Shown: positions 1-9,955, counted from the stretch's first letter. The stretch: DNA of 37,089 bases from Bacteroidota bacterium (GCA_009908945.1 JAAAOI010000167.1:1-37089); one strand, 5' to 3'. The notes: generated from the letters alone by a model not told the origin. A program made the numbers and translations.

Positions 1-117
1 GCGGCGGTTCAGCACCATCGTGATGGCCGCCGTCAACGTCGTCTTCCCGTGATCCACGTGACCAATCGTGCCTATGTTTACGTGCGGCTTTGTGCGCTCA
101 AACGTCTGCTTCGCCAT
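1..117 (-). CDS. tuf: Elongation factor Tu, N-terminal 39 residues (runs off window)
   Basis: Partial gene cut by the window edge. EF-Tu is the GTPase that brings aminoacyl-tRNA to the ribosome. The minus strand from an ATG at 117 reads [20 protein letters not shown] followed by VDHGKTTLT. This is the canonical EF-Tu N-terminus with its P-loop (GHVDHGKT, residues 19-26). It lies 60 bp downstream of fusA, the usual last position of a bacterial str operon, and is probably cotranscribed with it. Only the G1 motif is visible, so nothing can be said about the rest of the protein or about kirromycin-type resistance residues. Confidence 0.96.
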   Translation of the reverse strand, partial: MAKQTFERTKPHVNIGTIGHVDHGKTTLTAAITMVLNRR

Positions 118-177
118 GGGTAGGTAAGTCTAAGTGGTGTAAAACATTAAGGTCGGTAGGGGGTGTGCTGGCGCGCC

Positions 178-2280
178 TTACGCAAGTGCGCCCGTTTCGG
201 AGCTAATGATTTCCTCCGCAATATTGCGGGGCACTTCTTCATAGTCCTCAAACTGCATGCTGTAAATCGCGCGGCCCTGGGTGCGGCTGCGCAGGTCGGT
301 CGAATAGCCGAACATTTCTGCCAGGGGAACCATCGCCTTGACCACCTGGGCATCTTGCCGCTGGGTCATGCTTTCGATGCGTCCCCGGCGCCCGTTCAGG
401 TCGCCAATGACTTCGCCCATGTACTCTTCGGGGGTCACAACCTCAACGGCCATCACCGGCTCCATGAGTACGGGCGCAGCGTGACGCGAAGCGCGGCGGA
501 AGGCCATGCGGCCGGCCACCTCAAACGAGACCTGGTCGGAGTCAACAGCGTGCGACTTGCCATCGTACAGGCGGGCTTGCACACCGACGACGGGATATCC
601 GGCCAGCGGGCCCTGATCCATCGCCGCTTGGATGCCTTTTTCGACAGAGGGAATAAACTCGCGCGGGACGGAGCCACCCTTGATGTCGTCAACGAACTCC
701 AACTCGGGGCCTTCGTCGTTCGGGCCAAACTCGATGTAGACCTCGGCAAACTGCCCACGGCCCCCGGTCTGCTTCTTGTGGGTATACCGCTCGTCAACCG
801 TTTTGCGCAGCGCCTCGCGATAGGCCACCTGCGGGCGGCCCACATTCGCATCGACCTTAAACTCGCGCTTCAGGCGATCCACAATGATTTCGAGGTGGAG
901 CTCGCCCATGCCAGCGATAATGGTCTGGCCGGTCTCTTCATCCGTCTTCACCTGGAACGTGGGATCCTCTTCGGCGAGCTTCTGCAGCCCCTGCCCCAGC
1001 TTGTCGCTATCTGCTTTTGACTTCGGCTCGATAGCAATGCGGATAACGGGCTCGGGGAACTCCATCTCTTCGAGCACCACCGGGTTATCCGGGTCGCAGA
1101 GGGTATCACCGGTGTGGATTTCTTTGATGCCAACACCCGCGGCAATGTCACCGGCGCGAACGTAATCCACGTCCTCGCGGTGGTTCGAGTGCATGAAGAG
1201 CAAGCGTCCGATGCGCTCTTTCTTCTCGCTCGTCGCGTTCATCACGTTCGACCCCTTCTCCAAGGTACCGCTGTACACGCGGAAGAACGTGAGCTTGCCG
1301 ACGTAGGGGTCGGTGGCAATCTTGAAGGCGATGGCGCTGAACGGCTCGTCCATATCGGGACGGCGCGTGACTTCCTCTTCGCTCCGCGGAATACGGCCCG
1401 TAATGCCGGGCAGATCCACCGGGCTTGGCAGGTAATCAATAACGCCATCCAAGAGGCGCTGTACGCCCTTGTTCTTGAAGGCCGAGCCACAGAATACCGG
1501 GGTAATGTCGAGCCCGAGCGTGGCAGCGCGTACCGTAGCGGAAATTTCCTCCTCCGTGATCTCTTCCCCCTCAAGGTATTTCATGAGGAGCTCATCATTG
1601 TAGTCGGCAATGTTCTCGATGAGATGTTGCCGCCAGTGATTGGCTTGCTCCTCCATATCCTCGGGGATGTCCATCACATCCCAGGTTGCCCCTTGGGTGT
1701 CTTCGTGCCAGACGATGGCTTTGTTGCGCACCAAGTCGATGACACCGCGAAACATGTCGCCTGCGCCAATCGGAATCTGAACGGGCACCGGATTGGCCTT
1801 CAGCCGCTCACGCATCTGAGTTACGGCAGCTTCGAAGTCAGCGCCTACGCGGTCCATTTTGTTGACAAACGCGATGCGCGGCACATTGTATTTGTTGGCC
1901 TGTCGCCAGACGGTTTCCGATTGCGGCTCGACGCCACCGACCGCGCAAAACAGTGCGATCGCACCGTCCAGCACGCGCAGGGAGCGCTCCACCTCTACGG
2001 TGAAGTCGACGTGGCCGGGCGTGTCAATAATGTTGATGCGGTGATCATCCCAGAAGCACGTCGTCGCCGCACTCGTAATCGTGATGCCGCGCTCTTTCTC
2101 CTGATCCATCCAGTCCATCGTGGCGCCACCATCATGGACCTCACCCATGCGGTGCAGCCGCCCCGTGTAGAACAGAATCCGCTCCGTAGTTGTGGTCTTT
2201 CCTGCGTCAATATGGGCCATAATCCCAATATTGCGCATCTTGTCGAGCGATACGGACCGTGTGTTGTTGTCGTTAGCCAT
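178..2280 (-). CDS. fusA: Elongation factor G
   Basis: 700-residue translocation GTPase, the normal length for EF-G. It drives tRNA/mRNA movement after peptide-bond formation and, in some bacteria, ribosome recycling with RRF. Seen in the sequence: the P-loop AHIDAGKTT (residues 22-30), the G3 motif DTPGH (86-90), the G4 motif NKMD (140-143), and the domain II-V regions through to a conserved C-terminus around [10 protein letters not shown]. The gene starts with ATG at 2280, 75 bp after rpsG, and there is no obvious Shine-Dalgarno sequence. The family contains EF-G2 paralogues, but the setting between rpsG and tuf marks this as the housekeeping copy. Confidence 0.98.
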   Translation of the reverse strand: MANDNNTRSVSLDKMRNIGIMAHIDAGKTTTTERILFYTGRLHRMGEVHDGGATMDWMDQEKERGITITSAATTCFWDDHRINIIDTPGHVDFTVEVERSLRVLDGAIALFCAVGGVEPQSETVWRQANKYNVPRIAFVNKMDRVGADFEAAVTQMRERLKANPVPVQIPIGAGDMFRGVIDLVRNKAIVWHEDTQGATWDVMDIPEDMEEQANHWRQHLIENIADYNDELLMKYLEGEEITEEEISATVRAATLGLDITPVFCGSAFKNKGVQRLLDGVIDYLPSPVDLPGITGRIPRSEEEVTRRPDMDEPFSAIAFKIATDPYVGKLTFFRVYSGTLEKGSNVMNATSEKKERIGRLLFMHSNHREDVDYVRAGDIAAGVGIKEIHTGDTLCDPDNPVVLEEMEFPEPVIRIAIEPKSKADSDKLGQGLQKLAEEDPTFQVKTDEETGQTIIAGMGELHLEIIVDRLKREFKVDANVGRPQVAYREALRKTVDERYTHKKQTGGRGQFAEVYIEFGPNDEGPELEFVDDIKGGSVPREFIPSVEKGIQAAMDQGPLAGYPVVGVQARLYDGKSHAVDSDQVSFEVAGRMAFRRASRHAAPVLMEPVMAVEVVTPEEYMGEVIGDLNGRRGRIESMTQRQDAQVVKAMVPLAEMFGYSTDLRSRTQGRAIYSMQFEDYEEVPRNIAEEIISSETGALA

Positions 2281-2355
2281 CGTCGTGCGGATGTTATTCT
2301 GTACACAATGCCTGGCACCGAGATGGTACCAGGTACTTCGGGAGCAGCAACCGCT

Positions 2356-2823
2356 TTAGAAGCGGAAATGAGCAAACGCCTTGTTCGACTCTGCCATGCG
2401 GTGTGTATCGTCCTTCTTCTTGACCGCACCGCCTTCACCTTGCGCTGCCGCGTGCAGCTCGTTGGCCAAGCGATTGGCCATGGTTTTGTCCTTTCGGGCT
2501 CGGGCGTACTGGATGATCCACCGGAAGGCCAGCGCGAAACGGCGGTCGGGCCGAACTTCGATGGGCACTTGGTAGGTAGCACCACCGACGCGGCGGCTGC
2601 GCACTTCGACCAGCGGCGCTACGTTGTTCAGCGCTTTCTTGAATACCTCCAAGGATTCTTCGCCTGTACGCTCTTCCAACACGTCCATGGCCTCGTATAC
2701 GATGCGCTGCGAAAGGCTTTTTTTGCCGTCGCGCATCAAGTAGTTGATGAAGCGAGAGACCAGTTGATCGTTGTATATCGGGTCCGGATCAACTTCTTGG
2801 CGTGTTGCTGTTTTTCTACGCAT
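2356..2823 (-). CDS. rpsG: 30S ribosomal protein S7
   Basis: 155 residues, the standard S7 length. S7 nucleates assembly of the 30S head by binding the 3' major domain of 16S rRNA. The N-terminus MRRKTATRQEVDPDPIYND, then LVSRFINYLMRDGKKS, is characteristic, as is the central VGGATYQVPIEVRPDRR segment that contacts RNA. The ATG start is at 2823. The gene lies 65 bp below rpsL and 75 bp above fusA in the str operon. In enterobacteria S7 is the translational autoregulator of this operon. No matching S7-binding structure was recognised in the spacers here. Confidence 0.98.
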   Translation of the reverse strand: MRRKTATRQEVDPDPIYNDQLVSRFINYLMRDGKKSLSQRIVYEAMDVLEERTGEESLEVFKKALNNVAPLVEVRSRRVGGATYQVPIEVRPDRRFALAFRWIIQYARARKDKTMANRLANELHAAAQGEGGAVKKKDDTHRMAESNKAFAHFRF

Positions 2824-2888
2824 AAAATATCAGAAAGTCTGAACGCTCGAGAACACCGCAAAGGCGGCGGTGGGCATCGGTGGCGAAG

Positions 2889-3260
2889 TTAGCGAGGGCG
2901 CTTCGTGCCGTACTTGGAACGGCCCTGGCGCCGGTCGTCAACGCCGGAGGTATCCAGGGCGCCACGTACGATGTGGTACTTCACGCCGGGCAAGTCTTTC
3001 ACACGGCCGCCACGGACCAGGACAATGGAGTGCTCCTGCAGGTTGTGCCCCTCCCCCGGGATGTACGCAATGACCTCCATGCCATTCGTCAGCCGCACCT
3101 TGGCGACCTTCCGTAGGGCGGAGTTCGGCTTCTTTGGCGTGGTCGTATATACACGCGTGCAGACGCCACGACGCTGAGGGCTTCCCTGCAGGGCCGCAGA
3201 TTTCACCTTTTTGGTTTTGTCTTTTCGCCCTTTCCGAATAAGCTGCTGAATCGTAGGCAC
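2889..3260 (-). CDS. rpsL: 30S ribosomal protein S12
   Basis: 123 residues, full length for S12, the decoding-centre protein. Seen: [15 protein letters not shown] at the N-terminus, then the [18 protein letters not shown] core and the [17 protein letters not shown] segment with the usual basic tail. The residue that is mutated in streptomycin-resistant strains is Lys43 (in TPKKPNS), so the wild-type sensitive form is present. The start is GTG at 3260, and no Shine-Dalgarno sequence is visible. This is the first gene of the operon, about 80 nt downstream of the predicted transcription start of the promoter at 3347-3375. Confidence 0.98.
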   Translation of the reverse strand: MPTIQQLIRKGRKDKTKKVKSAALQGSPQRRGVCTRVYTTTPKKPNSALRKVAKVRLTNGMEVIAYIPGEGHNLQEHSIVLVRGGRVKDLPGVKYHIVRGALDTSGVDDRRQGRSKYGTKRPR

Positions 3261-3657
3261 GTAGTTTTCGGTGTCTTCGCTAAGAGTCCGTCGGAGTCAT
3301 GCGCCGCTTTGCGCGGACGCAGTATAATTTTTTGCTGCAGTCTACTATTATAGCGATGGCTGGCTCAAAGTTCAAGCCTGACCGTTAAGGAGGCGTTAAT
3401 CTTACCGATTCCGCCGCCAACCCAGGCGCTACCCCCTCATCGCTCAGTACATTGTTTTATAACACTATACTACTGGCAGGGATAAATTCCCGGCGGGGCC
3501 AGCTATTGGTTGCTGCTTGCACCCACGCTCCGCTGTCATAGGAGCCTCGTAGAATGAAGGACCCATCCACGGGTTCTGTGCTTCGATGATTCTTCGTCTC
3601 TGCGCGCTCAAAGCGTCTGGCGCCAACAGCCCCTCAGGCCTACAGCTGCCCTCGGGC
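3261..3657. other. Intergenic region between PorW-like gene and rpsL
   Basis: 397 bp without a convincing gene. It holds the str promoter (3347-3375) and its leader. A weak imperfect inverted repeat near 3628-3658 (AGCCC pairing with GGGCT) overlaps the stop codon of the lipoprotein gene and could be a poor terminator. Small open frames here have no recognisable protein character. The stretch around 3450-3475 is notably AT-rich. Confidence 0.6.
3347..3375 (-). promoter_or_regulatory. Sigma-70-type promoter of the str operon
   Basis: On the minus strand TTGAAC (3375-3370) is followed by a 17-nt spacer and a perfect TATAAT (3352-3347). Spacing and -10 box are ideal, and the -35 box matches TTGACA at four of six positions. 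It faces rpsL with a leader of about 80 nt. Many Bacteroidota instead use a TAnnTTTG -7 box, so an E. coli-like promoter before a highly expressed ribosomal operon is informative. Confidence 0.78.
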
Positions 3658-6600
3658 TTAGTCAGTTGGGGGCTCGGGCTGTGGGGGCACGACGCGTACC
3701 GTGGCGCCGGAGGGAACGGTGCCCTCCAGCTTCTCCAGCGCCGCCGTGGCCTCTTCAGCTGTAGCGAATGGACCGGCACCCACGTGATAGACCGTGCCTT
3801 CGTCCGTTCCTACAGAAAACAGGGCCACGTCCACGTCTTGATCGCGCAGGCGATCCCGGAAGGTGGCCGCCGAGCGCGTAGCGTATTGCAGGTTATCCCA
3901 GCTCACCAACGAGATAGCGTGTTGCCCGGCGGCCCATGCGAAGTCGGCCGTCGTGTCGTCGCGTTCGGGGCCGGGAATGCCCGCTACGGCAGGCCTGGCT
4001 GCTTCCTCAGCCGCCGGCTCTTCTGCTATCGCATCGGGTACTGTTTCCGTAGGGTTCTTATCGTCAGCTTCTTCTTCCAGCAGGCGGGCCACCTGCTCGG
4101 CGCGTGCAGCAGCGGCGGCTGCCGGATACTGCATCTGTAGACGCCTGAAGACGTCCGCTACGGTGGCTCCTGCTGGGGGTGCGGTATGCGCTGCCGCAGC
4201 AGGGGGCGCGACTCCGACGCTGAGCAGGGGCTCGGGGGCACCCGACGGATCCCCCATTGCCTGCTCCCGGCTACCCGCCCGCGCCGCAACGGAGTCAGCC
4301 GGCGTACGTCCTACGCGGATCATGTCAGCAGGCCGCGCGGCGTCGGGCAAGCGGGGCCCCTCCGCGTAGGCGCGCAGGAGCGCCTGTGCCAAAGCGCGGA
4401 CAGACGCCGGGGGGTGCAGGGATGTAGGGCCCTGGGTAGACCCCGACGTGTCAGCCGGTTGCCCACGTCCTGCCGACGCATCGGTCGGAGCCTCCGCGTT
4501 TTGGGCCAGCCCCCCTTCTACCAAGCCCGCGACGTGCAACACATCAGGCGGGAGCAGTTGCCGCAGCGGTGTCAACGGATCGCGCCCAGATTCTACCAGC
4601 GACTCGAGGATGAACGAGCCTGCAGCATACAGCGCCTGTGGGGCGACGTCCGTCTCGTCATACGCCGTCGCCAACAGCAAAAGCTGTACGATGGCGTTCC
4701 GCGGCTGTGCTTCACGCCACTGCCGCACGGCGCGCCTGTAGGCGGCTGTTGCCGTTGCCGAGCGTCCATCGGCAGACTCCAGGTCAGAAAGCTCTTCGTC
4801 CCGCCGCAACTGCTGGGCTACGTCAGAGTCCGGGTAGGCCGTGAGCAGTTCCTGCTCCAGTCGGGCCGCGGCCGTGGGGTTGCCTGCGGCCTCGTGTGCC
4901 TGCGTGAGGGCGTACAATGCCCGCAGGGTTAGTTCATCATTGCCCTCGCGCTCCAGCACCTGCTCGTACCAGGGGATGGCATCGGCCGGCTGGTTTAATG
5001 CCAGCAGAAAGGCGTTGCCCACATCGTACATCGCGCGGCGCTGCCGAGCCTGCAGGGCCTTGCGGCTGGCAGCATCCCGCGGTACATCAGACACGTCCAC
5101 TGGCGGCAGGACTTCGTCGCGCTCCGCCTGCGCCAGTATTTCCTCTGTCATGCCGGTATCGGCCGTCTCTACCGTGTCCGTTTCTGAACGGCGTTCAGCG
5201 CGTTGCATGCGCGCAGCGGCGCCTCGGCGCCAGTCGGGCGTGAGAGGTCGATCGCCCCAGCGACGCACAAAGCCAACGAGGGCGTCCTGTACCCGCACGG
5301 GATCGCGGTATGACAAAAACCCGGCACCTTGCTGGCCGCTCGCCTGCCCTCCCCCCTGTCCCCCCAGTTGCCCCTGCTGCCCCATCTGCTGGTCAGCTGT
5401 GGCCTGGAGTTCAGCCCGAACGTCGCTCGCGCGAAGCTCCCGCCGGACGCCCGCGCCGGGGCGCGCCCGGGTACGCCGCTCTGCCGCCAGCTCTGCCGCT
5501 CGCTGCTCACGCAACTCGCGCACAAAAGCTTGAAACTCTTCTTGGCTCAGCGCGCCCAGTTCCAGGAGCGAGTCGGTGTGCGTTACCTCTTGGTAGGCCT
5601 CCGCAAACTGGGAGAAGATAGCGCGCTGCTCCTCTGCGTCGGCAATAGCGGCTGGCGCAAGTGGGCGCTGTGGGCCATCGTCTGTCCGTGTACGCCCCAG
5701 CCGCGTCGCTGCAGTATCGTAATGAGCGGCTGCACGTTCGTAGTCGGCGTGAGCGTAGCGATACAACTCTGCGAGGCCGTAGTGAATACGCCCCTCGACG
5801 TCGGCATCCAGCGGGGCTTCTCGCTCGTTGAGCAGCGCTTGATACCGCGCCACGGCCGCGTCCGGGGCCTCCATGGCCTGCAGGATGCGGGCAGCCAGGT
5901 AAGCGGGCTCCGCGCGGCGTTCGAAGTAGGCACCGTCGCGCGCCAAGCGCTCGGCACGTTGCAGGGCCTGCTCCCGGTCGCCCTGAAGGCCTGCCACTTC
6001 GATGGCGCTGTACCGGGCGGCGTACGTCAGCTCAAAGTTGAGCGCTGCCGCTGCTGCCGCGCTGTACGCCTGCTCCGCCTCGCCGTGGCGTCCGAGCGCC
6101 TCATTCACCTGCCCCAGCAGGAAGAACCCGCGCGCCTCCAGGGTTCGGTTGGGGGCGGCTGCGGTCCCTAACCGAAGCGCGTCCCGCGCGGCGGTCCAGT
6201 GTTCCTGATAGGCCTCAGCGGCCCCGAGGATCAGCCAGTACTGACTCCGCCAGTGGTCGGGCACCTCCTCATCCGCGGCCAATACGGACTCCAGAAAGCC
6301 GGCGGCCTCCCCGTACCGCTCCGCCCGCAGCAACGTACGAGCCAGCCACACCTGTGCTTCGTGCCGGCGCTCGGTTTGCAGCGCTGCAACCTCTTCGAAC
6401 TTCTCTACCGCCCCCACATAGTTCTGCAGGTAGACGTACGACTGGCCAATCAGCATCAAGGCGTCGTCGACGTAACGGGAGTTGCCGTGGCGTCGCAGAA
6501 TATCGGCGCTTTTCTCAACGGCATCATCAAAGTGCCGAGGATCCCGGACCGGCGCCGGCGGGGCAAACAGCGAGAGCAGGCGCGTGCGGTCGATACGCTC

Positions 6601-6873
6601 ATCCGCTGGCGCAACCTGGGCTACGCCTTCCTCGAACGCGCGCTCTGCATTGTAAAATGTGTTGTAGTACGCGGTGAAGTTGGACCACCGCTGGCTCACG
6701 AACGAGCTCTGGCCGCATCCGCTAAGCAGGAGCAGAACGATCAGCACGACCGCCACAGGGAGGACCCGCGAGGCCGCAACAGCCCAGCCCACAGACGTCC
6801 GGAACGCGGAGACAAGAACAGGCACAGGGCGAACGGCTGGCACAGCGGCCAGCTCACAGATGAGAGGAAGCAC
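3658..6873 (-). CDS. PorW/SprE-like TPR lipoprotein with C-terminal SPOR domain
   Basis: Large putative outer-membrane lipoprotein of up to 1071 residues. Lipobox LLSGC places the lipidated Cys at residue 53. The GTG start at 6873 gives a long leader, whereas an internal GTG at 6792 gives a textbook signal peptide of about 25 residues, so the true start may be 6792. After the Cys comes the segment FTAYYNTFYNAERAFEEG, which resembles the conserved N-terminus of PorW/SprE, a Bacteroidota type IX secretion and gliding protein. Helical TPR-like repeats rich in A-Y-G patterns follow, then a Gln/Gly-rich linker (about 470-500), more TPRs, and a disordered Ala/Pro-rich stretch. The last ~85 residues look like a SPOR (peptidoglycan-binding) domain. 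It begins 9 bp after pyk. The SPOR addition is unusual for PorW, and the secretion role is inferred from the N-terminus only. Confidence 0.72.
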   Translation of the reverse strand: MLPLICELAAVPAVRPVPVLVSAFRTSVGWAVAASRVLPVAVVLIVLLLLSGCGQSSFVSQRWSNFTAYYNTFYNAERAFEEGVAQVAPADERIDRTRLLSLFAPPAPVRDPRHFDDAVEKSADILRRHGNSRYVDDALMLIGQSYVYLQNYVGAVEKFEEVAALQTERRHEAQVWLARTLLRAERYGEAAGFLESVLAADEEVPDHWRSQYWLILGAAEAYQEHWTAARDALRLGTAAAPNRTLEARGFFLLGQVNEALGRHGEAEQAYSAAAAAALNFELTYAARYSAIEVAGLQGDREQALQRAERLARDGAYFERRAEPAYLAARILQAMEAPDAAVARYQALLNEREAPLDADVEGRIHYGLAELYRYAHADYERAAAHYDTAATRLGRTRTDDGPQRPLAPAAIADAEEQRAIFSQFAEAYQEVTHTDSLLELGALSQEEFQAFVRELREQRAAELAAERRTRARPGAGVRRELRASDVRAELQATADQQMGQQGQLGGQGGGQASGQQGAGFLSYRDPVRVQDALVGFVRRWGDRPLTPDWRRGAAARMQRAERRSETDTVETADTGMTEEILAQAERDEVLPPVDVSDVPRDAASRKALQARQRRAMYDVGNAFLLALNQPADAIPWYEQVLEREGNDELTLRALYALTQAHEAAGNPTAAARLEQELLTAYPDSDVAQQLRRDEELSDLESADGRSATATAAYRRAVRQWREAQPRNAIVQLLLLATAYDETDVAPQALYAAGSFILESLVESGRDPLTPLRQLLPPDVLHVAGLVEGGLAQNAEAPTDASAGRGQPADTSGSTQGPTSLHPPASVRALAQALLRAYAEGPRLPDAARPADMIRVGRTPADSVAARAGSREQAMGDPSGAPEPLLSVGVAPPAAAAHTAPPAGATVADVFRRLQMQYPAAAAAARAEQVARLLEEEADDKNPTETVPDAIAEEPAAEEAARPAVAGIPGPERDDTTADFAWAAGQHAISLVSWDNLQYATRSAATFRDRLRDQDVDVALFSVGTDEGTVYHVGAGPFATAEEATAALEKLEGTVPSGATVRVVPPQPEPPTD

Positions 6874-6882
6874 GACGCAACG

Positions 6883-8310
6883 TCAGACGCGGCTGACGTG
6901 CACCATGTTCGTCCGGCCCTTCGCAGGAAGCGGCATGCCCGCCGTAATGACAACCAGGCTTCCAGGCTTCACAGAGCCATAGTTATTGAGGATACGATGC
7001 ACAGCAGCCACCCCCTCGTCGGTATCATCCTGAAAGGGAATCTGGAACGCCTGGGTGCCCCAGAGGAGGCTTAGGCGACGGACGACCCGCTCGTTGTCAG
7101 TAAATGCATAAATAGGAGAGTCCGGGCGGTGACGCGCAATCATCCGCGCGGTCGTGCCTGAGGCCGTTAGACAGGCAATGGCATCCGCGTGCACTTGCTC
7201 AGCTACCTGGCAGGCCTGGTAGCTGATGGACTCGGTGACATCTTGCGAGGATGTGGCTCGGCCGCTGGCCGGCTGCACTTTCATGCGATATTGCTCTTGG
7301 TAGCGCTCGGCCTCGAAAATGATCTCAGCCATCGTTTCCACTACACGTACCGGGTACTGTCCTACAGCCGTCTCGCCGCTGAGCATCACTGCATCACTGC
7401 CATCCAGCACAGCGTTGGCCACATCGCTCGATTCCGCACGGGTCGGGCGTGGGTTCTCGATCATGCTCTCCAGCATCTGCGTGGCCGTGATGACGGGCTT
7501 GGCTGCCTGTAGCGATCGCTGGATGAGGGTCTTTTGCGCCCGGGGCACATGCGACATCGGCATCTCTATCCCCAGGTCGCCGCGGGCTACCATGATACCG
7601 TCGGCCTTCCGCATAATGCGATCGATATTGCGCACCGCCTCCGGCTTTTCGATTTTGGCAATCACATTGGTTTCCTTGCCCGAGGCGTCGATTTGATCCA
7701 GCAGCCGCACCACATCGGACTGGTCGCGGACAAACGAGAGGGCTACAAAGTCGACATCGTGCGATAACCCAAACTGAAGGTCGCGCCGGTCTTTCTCGGT
7801 CAGGGAGGGCGTGCTCGTGCGGATGTCCGGCAGGTTCACACCTTTGCGCGAACGCAGCGGGCCGCCGACGACCACCTCGGTGACCACCTCATCGTCATGA
7901 ATCGCCCGCACCTTCAGCTCCAGGAGCCCATCGTCGATGAGGACCCGGCCGCCCACGGACAGATCCTCCGAGAGGCCCTCATAACTGACGAACACCCGCT
8001 CGTTCGTACTCTCCTCCCGTGCCTGTGAGGTTAGGATCAACTCCTGCCCTTGCTTCAGCAAGACGCCGCCCCCTTTCACATCCCCGATCCGGATTTTGGG
8101 GCCCTGCAAGTCCTGCAGGATCGACACCGTCTTCCCCACCTCTTCAGCAGCCTTCCGGACGTGGGCAATGTTGGCGGCATGGTCCTCATGCTTCCCGTGC
8201 GAGAAGTTAAGCCGTGCTACGTTCATCCCCGCCTCGATGAGCGCCCGGATGGTGGCATAATCAGAGGTGGCGGGGCCCAGCGTGCAAACAATCTTCGTTC
8301 GTCGTTCCAT
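6883..8310 (-). CDS. pyk: Pyruvate kinase
   Basis: 475 residues from the ATG at 8310. It converts phosphoenolpyruvate and ADP to pyruvate and ATP in the last step of glycolysis. The start was chosen because MERRTKIVCTLGPATSD is the family N-terminus; the reading frame extends 33 codons upstream with no family resemblance. Seen: LNFSHG near the N-terminus, KIEKPEAVRNIDRI, and the signature region MVARGDLGIEMP with the catalytic Lys in the preceding KIEKPE. The ATQMLESMI segment and a C-terminal allosteric domain ending in TNMVHVSRV follow. The extra PEP-utilising domain found in some Bacillus enzymes is absent. The upstream spacer carries a 21-bp tandem duplication. Product feeds the pyruvate dehydrogenase encoded at 16701-20419. 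Confidence 0.97.
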   Translation of the reverse strand: MERRTKIVCTLGPATSDYATIRALIEAGMNVARLNFSHGKHEDHAANIAHVRKAAEEVGKTVSILQDLQGPKIRIGDVKGGGVLLKQGQELILTSQAREESTNERVFVSYEGLSEDLSVGGRVLIDDGLLELKVRAIHDDEVVTEVVVGGPLRSRKGVNLPDIRTSTPSLTEKDRRDLQFGLSHDVDFVALSFVRDQSDVVRLLDQIDASGKETNVIAKIEKPEAVRNIDRIMRKADGIMVARGDLGIEMPMSHVPRAQKTLIQRSLQAAKPVITATQMLESMIENPRPTRAESSDVANAVLDGSDAVMLSGETAVGQYPVRVVETMAEIIFEAERYQEQYRMKVQPASGRATSSQDVTESISYQACQVAEQVHADAIACLTASGTTARMIARHRPDSPIYAFTDNERVVRRLSLLWGTQAFQIPFQDDTDEGVAAVHRILNNYGSVKPGSLVVITAGMPLPAKGRTNMVHVSRV

Positions 8311-8383
8311 GCAGCAGCGGCAGTAGATGTAGAGGGGGGTTGAGCCGGAAGGTAACGCATGCGCTCCCGACGCGCAATCGGAC

Positions 8384-8427
8384 CACCCAAGGTCGTTACG
8401 GATGTTCACCCAAGGTCGTTACGGATG
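8384..8427. repeat. 21-bp direct repeat, two copies, period 23
   Basis: CACCCAAGGTCGTTACGGATG occurs exactly at 8384-8404 and 8407-8427, separated by TT. It lies in the 162-bp spacer upstream of pyk and downstream of the site-2 protease gene. The copies are identical, so the duplication is recent or maintained. It could be a paired regulator site in the pyk leader or a simple replication slippage product. Confidence 0.9.
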
Positions 8428-8472
8428 CGTCTGTCGCTCCACCCGTAGATCTGCCGGGCAGCAACCGTGGGG

Positions 8473-9705
8473 TTACGTGTTACGCGAATCCGGCGCGATG
8501 TCCGGGGCGGCCCCGGGAGGCCGGCTCTCATGGCCATCGCCTGCCGACGGCAATTGTTTCGGGTCAGCCGATGCGTCGTTCCCCCGGGCCCGCTTCAGCA
8601 TGACCTCCATGTCCTCGCGGTTGCCCGCTCGTTTCAGCGCTGATGAAATCATCATCAGCTCGCCCACGTTTTCCATTGTCAGCAATCCGACGATCTTGCC
8701 ATCGCGAACAACCGGGACGGTGGAGCAGTCGGCCTGCCGAATCTTGTCGAACGCCTCGCGCAGCATAGCGGTGTCTTCCACCGTGGCGCAGGCCTGCTGG
8801 GCAACCTCGGCGATTGGGGTATCGCGGGGTTGCTGTTGGAGGGCTTCCATCAGGCGCGGCCGCGTCAACATACCGACGACGCGCTCATCCTCAACCACCG
8901 GAAAGTCCTGCTCGGATCCGCTCAGCAACTCCTCCACGGCGTCGGCCAGCGTGTCGTCCGGCGCCAGCGTAGCAAACCGGCGCATCATCGCTTGCCGCAC
9001 GGATACGCTGTGGGTAATGGTGCGCATCATGGCGTGCTGTGCCTCTTGCTGCGCCCCGAAGAACACGAACATGGCGATGAAGAGCAAAATGACATCGAAC
9101 GTAAAGAGGCCGATCAGGCCAAACAAGATGGCCATGCCTTTGCCCACGTTGGAGGCAATTTGCGTCGCCCGCCCGTAGTCGCTCATGTTCGCTGCCAGCA
9201 GCGCCCGGAGTACCCGTCCGCCATCCATGGGAAAGGCCGGGAGCATGTTGAACACGACCAGCGCAAGGTTCAGCCACATCAGGTTCGCAAAAAACCCGAC
9301 CCCTACAACCAACGGCTCTACCGGCATAGCGCTGACTCCCGCGGCCGTCAGGGTAAGCACCAGAAGTACCGCGATAGCCAGGTTGACCGCCGGGCCAGCG
9401 ATGGCAATCCAGAACTCTTCGGCAGGATCCTCTGGAATACGCTCCAGCCGGGCCATTCCGCCAATCGGGTACAACGTGATGTCGCGGGTGGATACACTGA
9501 AGCGTTTGGCCGTCAGCGCGTGTCCCAGTTCGTGCAGCACGACACAGAGGAAAATGGCCGCCACGTAGGCCAGCCCCATGGAGGCAGCCTCCAGCCCCCC
9601 CTCATAGTAGAAGAACCCCAGCACCCCGGCCACCAGCAGCCAGAAGGTCCAGTGGATGTAAATACCGATGCCGGAGACGGTAGAAATGCGGAGCGAAGTG
9701 CTCAT
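8473..9705 (-). CDS. Site-2 protease family (M50) membrane zinc protease with paired CBS domains
   Basis: 410 residues from ATG 9705; ATG 9714 or TTG 9726 are alternative starts. Intramembrane metalloprotease of the SpoIVFB/Rv2625c-like group. Seen: a hydrophobic N-terminal helix beginning around IYIHWTFWLLV, the zinc site HELGH (residues 58-62), and the third zinc ligand Asp161 in NMLPAFPMDGG. Several further membrane segments are followed by two CBS domains (about 240-365) that usually sense adenine nucleotides. A hydrophilic tail rich in D, S and P follows. The substrate cannot be told from sequence; relatives cleave membrane-bound regulators. It is a single gene on the minus strand, with an independent promoter likely in the 280-bp spacer above it. 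Confidence 0.93.
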   Translation of the reverse strand: MSTSLRISTVSGIGIYIHWTFWLLVAGVLGFFYYEGGLEAASMGLAYVAAIFLCVVLHELGHALTAKRFSVSTRDITLYPIGGMARLERIPEDPAEEFWIAIAGPAVNLAIAVLLVLTLTAAGVSAMPVEPLVVGVGFFANLMWLNLALVVFNMLPAFPMDGGRVLRALLAANMSDYGRATQIASNVGKGMAILFGLIGLFTFDVILLFIAMFVFFGAQQEAQHAMMRTITHSVSVRQAMMRRFATLAPDDTLADAVEELLSGSEQDFPVVEDERVVGMLTRPRLMEALQQQPRDTPIAEVAQQACATVEDTAMLREAFDKIRQADCSTVPVVRDGKIVGLLTMENVGELMMISSALKRAGNREDMEVMLKRARGNDASADPKQLPSAGDGHESRPPGAAPDIAPDSRNT

Positions 9706-9920
9706 GAAGCCCATGGGCCTGTCCAATAATCAAGAGTGCGCAGCAAAGGCGCAATTAGCTGCACGAAGCATACGTTATAAGACGTGCAACAACCGGGGGG
9801 CGTTTCGGGCCTTCAAGTCGGTGCCGACAGGTAGGGGTGGCACAGCGGCACATTTCCGGGAGGATGGGCACCTGCGGTGGGCAGGTGACCATCGGGCATA
9901 AGCAGAAAACACACATCAAC

Positions 9921-9955
9921 CGAAAAGCCTCCGGCGGCAGCGCCACCGGAGGCTT
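9921..9955 (-). terminator. Rho-independent terminator after the 10009-10646 gene pair
   Basis: Perfect 10-bp stem AAGCCTCCGG (9925-9934) with CCGGAGGCTT (9946-9955) and an 11-nt loop. Read on the minus strand the stem runs into TTTTCGG, so it points away from the gene ending at 10009 and terminates that unit. No T-run follows on the plus strand. Confidence 0.82.

Noticed and set aside
1114-2892. Long plus-strand open frame across fusA and rpsG
   Set aside because: It spans two well-supported ribosomal operon genes on the other strand and its translation has no family features.
3628-3658. Terminator after the PorW-like gene
   Set aside because: The stem is short and broken, overlaps the stop codon and has no T-run. 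Left as a weak note only.
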